Assembly (NCBI GenBank): GCA_038239305.1
Contig: JBBSEW010000001.1
Coordinates: 66,463-130,462, forward strand
DNA: 64,000 bases
Origin: JALYUA01 sp038239305
GTDB lineage: Bacteria; Acidobacteriota; Thermoanaerobaculia; UBA5066; Gp7-AA6
Direction of reading: 5' to 3'
Part shown: positions 62,743 to 64,000 of the stretch, piece by piece
Layout of the letters: each line of letters begins with the position of its first letter
Position numbering within the stretch: the stretch's first letter is position 1
Translations under genes and position numbers: made by a program
Notes under the pieces: model-generated
Database searches by the model: none
What the model saw: only the letters and a program-made list of their open reading frames with translations
What the model was told of the DNA's origin: nothing

Positions 62743-63789
62743 CTAGGCCCCTGGCAGTAACATCGTTGTCCCGTACTTCGGCAGCGCCCGATCGAGTGAG
62801 CGCTTGAATCCATCCCAGTTGTCCGAGGCTTTCATGAGAGCAATTACCGCGCTGAGGTGTTCTCGGAGCTTCGGGTGTCCAACGTCCTCGCTCAGCCAGC
62901 GATGAAGTTGCTGTTTTAGCCGACCACTTTCGTCTCTGGGTGTGATTCGGTGAAGTTCTGCCCTAACACCTGGAGCGAGCCTGTCGTAGACAACATCGTT
63001 CGTGAAATGCCCAAGAACTTGAGGTCTCTTGCCTGCGGCCGCGGGATACTTCCAATTTCGCAGCCGGTAAATCTCCCGATAGAAATCCGCCGGGAAGGTC
63101 TTCACCCATTTCCGGAGCTCAGTGGCGATAAATGCCTCCAAGATCTTAGCTAGGGCGTCCCGAGATCTGAGGTCCTGAAATCCAGTCGCCTCGTCGACCA
63201 GGGCGATGATCCCGACTCTAGCAAATCCCCGAACAAGCAGTTCGCATTGGTGCGCGATGTGTTCCTGCTGAGGTTGAAGAAGTCCGTGTTTCCGGGCCTC
63301 GAGAACAGCGTCGCAGACGTCCGGAAGTATCGTCGCCTCGTACCCGAAAGCCGGCCTTCCGCCACCTGGCGGGAGAAAAAGAATCGGCGACCGGAGGCGC
63401 GCCACCAAGTCGTTGCCCTCCAAGCCTTTTGACTGCAAGGAACCTATAAAATTGGCCATCCGCTGCTCGCCGCTTTTTTTTGCGCCTCCCGTCGACATTC
63501 CCACTCCCGCCTGAAGGCCTCGCTGCGACAAGAGTCGCCGCCCGTCTTCAAGCACATAGCAGGGAATCTCCGTCTGCCCGATCCTAAGAGGTCGCTCCGG
63601 AGAACCAGCAATCGCCCGCGGTAGATCCTTCGACCAGCGTGCGGCGGCGGCCCGGTGCGCTATCTCTATTCTCTTTTCGGATGAGAGTTTCTTCGCCCTC
63701 TCGCGACCACCCTTTGCTGCTCCCCGGGCTGAGAGGGCCGCCGCGTGACCGCTCGCGATCTCGTCGGTCCTCTTATCGTCCTCGGACAT
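62743..63789 (-). CDS. P63C-domain protein
   Basis: A 348-residue protein of mobile elements. A basic Ala/Lys-rich N-terminus (RGAAKGGRERAKKL) leads into an unassigned middle (LLSQRGLQAGVGMSTGGAKK; FGYEATILPDVCDAVLEARK). The C-terminal 110 residues have FPADFYREIYRLRNWKYP, VLGHFTNDVVYDRLAPGV and HRWLSEDVGHPKLREHL, which match the P63C domain. Function is unknown. The start at 63789 has AAGGAGGAGGG upstream. Confidence 0.82.
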   Translation of the reverse strand: MSEDDKRTDEIASGHAAALSARGAAKGGRERAKKLSSEKRIEIAHRAAAARWSKDLPRAIAGSPERPLRIGQTEIPCYVLEDGRRLLSQRGLQAGVGMSTGGAKKSGEQRMANFIGSLQSKGLEGNDLVARLRSPILFLPPGGGRPAFGYEATILPDVCDAVLEARKHGLLQPQQEHIAHQCELLVRGFARVGIIALVDEATGFQDLRSRDALAKILEAFIATELRKWVKTFPADFYREIYRLRNWKYPAAAGKRPQVLGHFTNDVVYDRLAPGVRAELHRITPRDESGRLKQQLHRWLSEDVGHPKLREHLSAVIALMKASDNWDGFKRSLDRALPKYGTTMLLPGA

Positions 63790-63808
63790 TTCCCTCCTCC
63801 TTGCACGG

Positions 63809-63841
63809 GCAAGCATACTACATGCATACCCGAGCAAGCAT
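63809..63841. promoter_or_regulatory. Direct repeats upstream of the P63C gene
   Basis: GCAAGCAT at 63809-63816 and 63834-63841, 25 bp apart, with two GCATAC-like units between them, 20-50 bp before the P63C gene start. Possible binding sites of an element regulator; no confident -35/-10 pair. Confidence 0.4.
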
Positions 63842-63860
63842 TCGCACTCAGGCGGGATAA

Positions 63861-64000
63861 CTAGTGGACTGTAACGGCTGATGTGGGAGTAATCCGTCTG
63901 GAGGGATCGAAGTATCTCCACTTCACGGTTTTGGGTGATTGGTTGTAGTGACGGATGTAGCGCATGAGTTTTCGCTTGAGATCGGGGACCGAGGTGAAGA
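63861..64000 (-). mobile_element. IS630-family transposase fragment at the contig edge
   Basis: The partial minus-strand frame reads FTSVPDLKRKLMRYIRHYNQ, then SPKTVKWRYFDPSRRI and stops at 63861 (45 complete residues visible). This matches the IS630 C-terminal tail (SVxDLxxKLxxYIxxYNxxxKPxxWxYxxP). The rest lies past 64000. It may be an insertion into the integrative element rather than part of it. Confidence 0.75.

Larger units (their letters stand above)
55314..64000. mobile_element. Integrative element inserted at tRNA-Glu (right end outside window)
   Basis: The element starts at the tRNA 3' part with the integrase facing the tRNA, followed by a RHH-like gene, excisionase-like gene, origin-like segment, primase and other small genes, nearly all on the minus strand. 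No capsid, portal, terminase or conjugation gene is visible, so it resembles a plasmid- or satellite-like integrative element. The second attachment site (a repeat of the tRNA 3' end) is not found before 64000. Confidence 0.8.

Overview
The window is one high-GC bacterial contig, about 64 kb, carrying core housekeeping genes on both strands plus two accessory stretches. Gene content and style fit an Acidobacteriota-type genome (Thermoanaerobaculia-like). The reasons are frequent GTG/TTG starts, many 4-nt stop/start overlaps, an archaeal-type phosphatidylserine decarboxylase followed by pssA, a complete C5 heme pathway with both oxygen-independent HemN and oxygen-dependent HemG/HemY, secreted beta-propellers with a Cys-containing C-terminal domain, and an IPTL-CTERM-like anchor. 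This placement is inference from family recall; no search was run.

Layout. 1-6.3 kb: ssb, a nagZ-like glycosidase coupled to mutS, and the divergent tsaB-rimI pair for tRNA t6A and ribosomal protein acetylation. 6.4-8.2 kb: a DUF465 protein, psd and pssA (phosphatidylethanolamine synthesis). 8.4-17.2 kb, minus strand: hutH-hutU followed by a very large NtrY-like membrane histidine kinase and a lipoprotein, the last three joined by GTGA overlaps. 17.3-20 kb: purA and a secreted repeat protein. 20.15 kb: tRNA-Lys, followed by a patchwork to about 25 kb with small secreted or lipoproteins, a double-glycine leader peptide gene, an NTF2-like protein, an IS481 remnant and an SLH-domain protein. 25.9-32.1 kb: a transhydrogenase with an unusual C-terminal extension, small unknowns, an ACT protein, a DUF481 protein and a POT peptide transporter. 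32.5-49.3 kb: a two-sided heme supercluster (hemL-B-D-C-A-ccsA on minus; hemE-N-H-G plus an ABC exporter on plus) with yceI and acnA between the arms. 49.5-53 kb: cytochrome c, a CDF metal exporter and a molybdopterin oxidoreductase. 53.3-55 kb: secreted proteins.

From 55.3 kb to the right edge lies an integrative element inserted at tRNA-Glu. Its tyrosine integrase ends inside the tRNA gene. It carries a ribbon-helix-helix-like protein, an excisionase-like HTH protein, a CHC2/Toprim primase with a P-loop domain beside an inverted-repeat, AT-rich origin candidate, an XRE-like regulator with a palindrome on its start codon, several unknown genes, a frameshifted lipoprotein gene and a P63C-domain protein. 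No phage structural or packaging genes are visible. The far end is not in the window, and an IS630-type transposase fragment runs off the right edge.

Most novel-looking items: the double-glycine peptide gene at 22.3-22.5 kb, the transhydrogenase fusion, the hut-linked giant kinase, the origin-like segment with a consensus promoter that would give a leaderless mRNA, and the partial duplicate of the tRNA-Glu gene.
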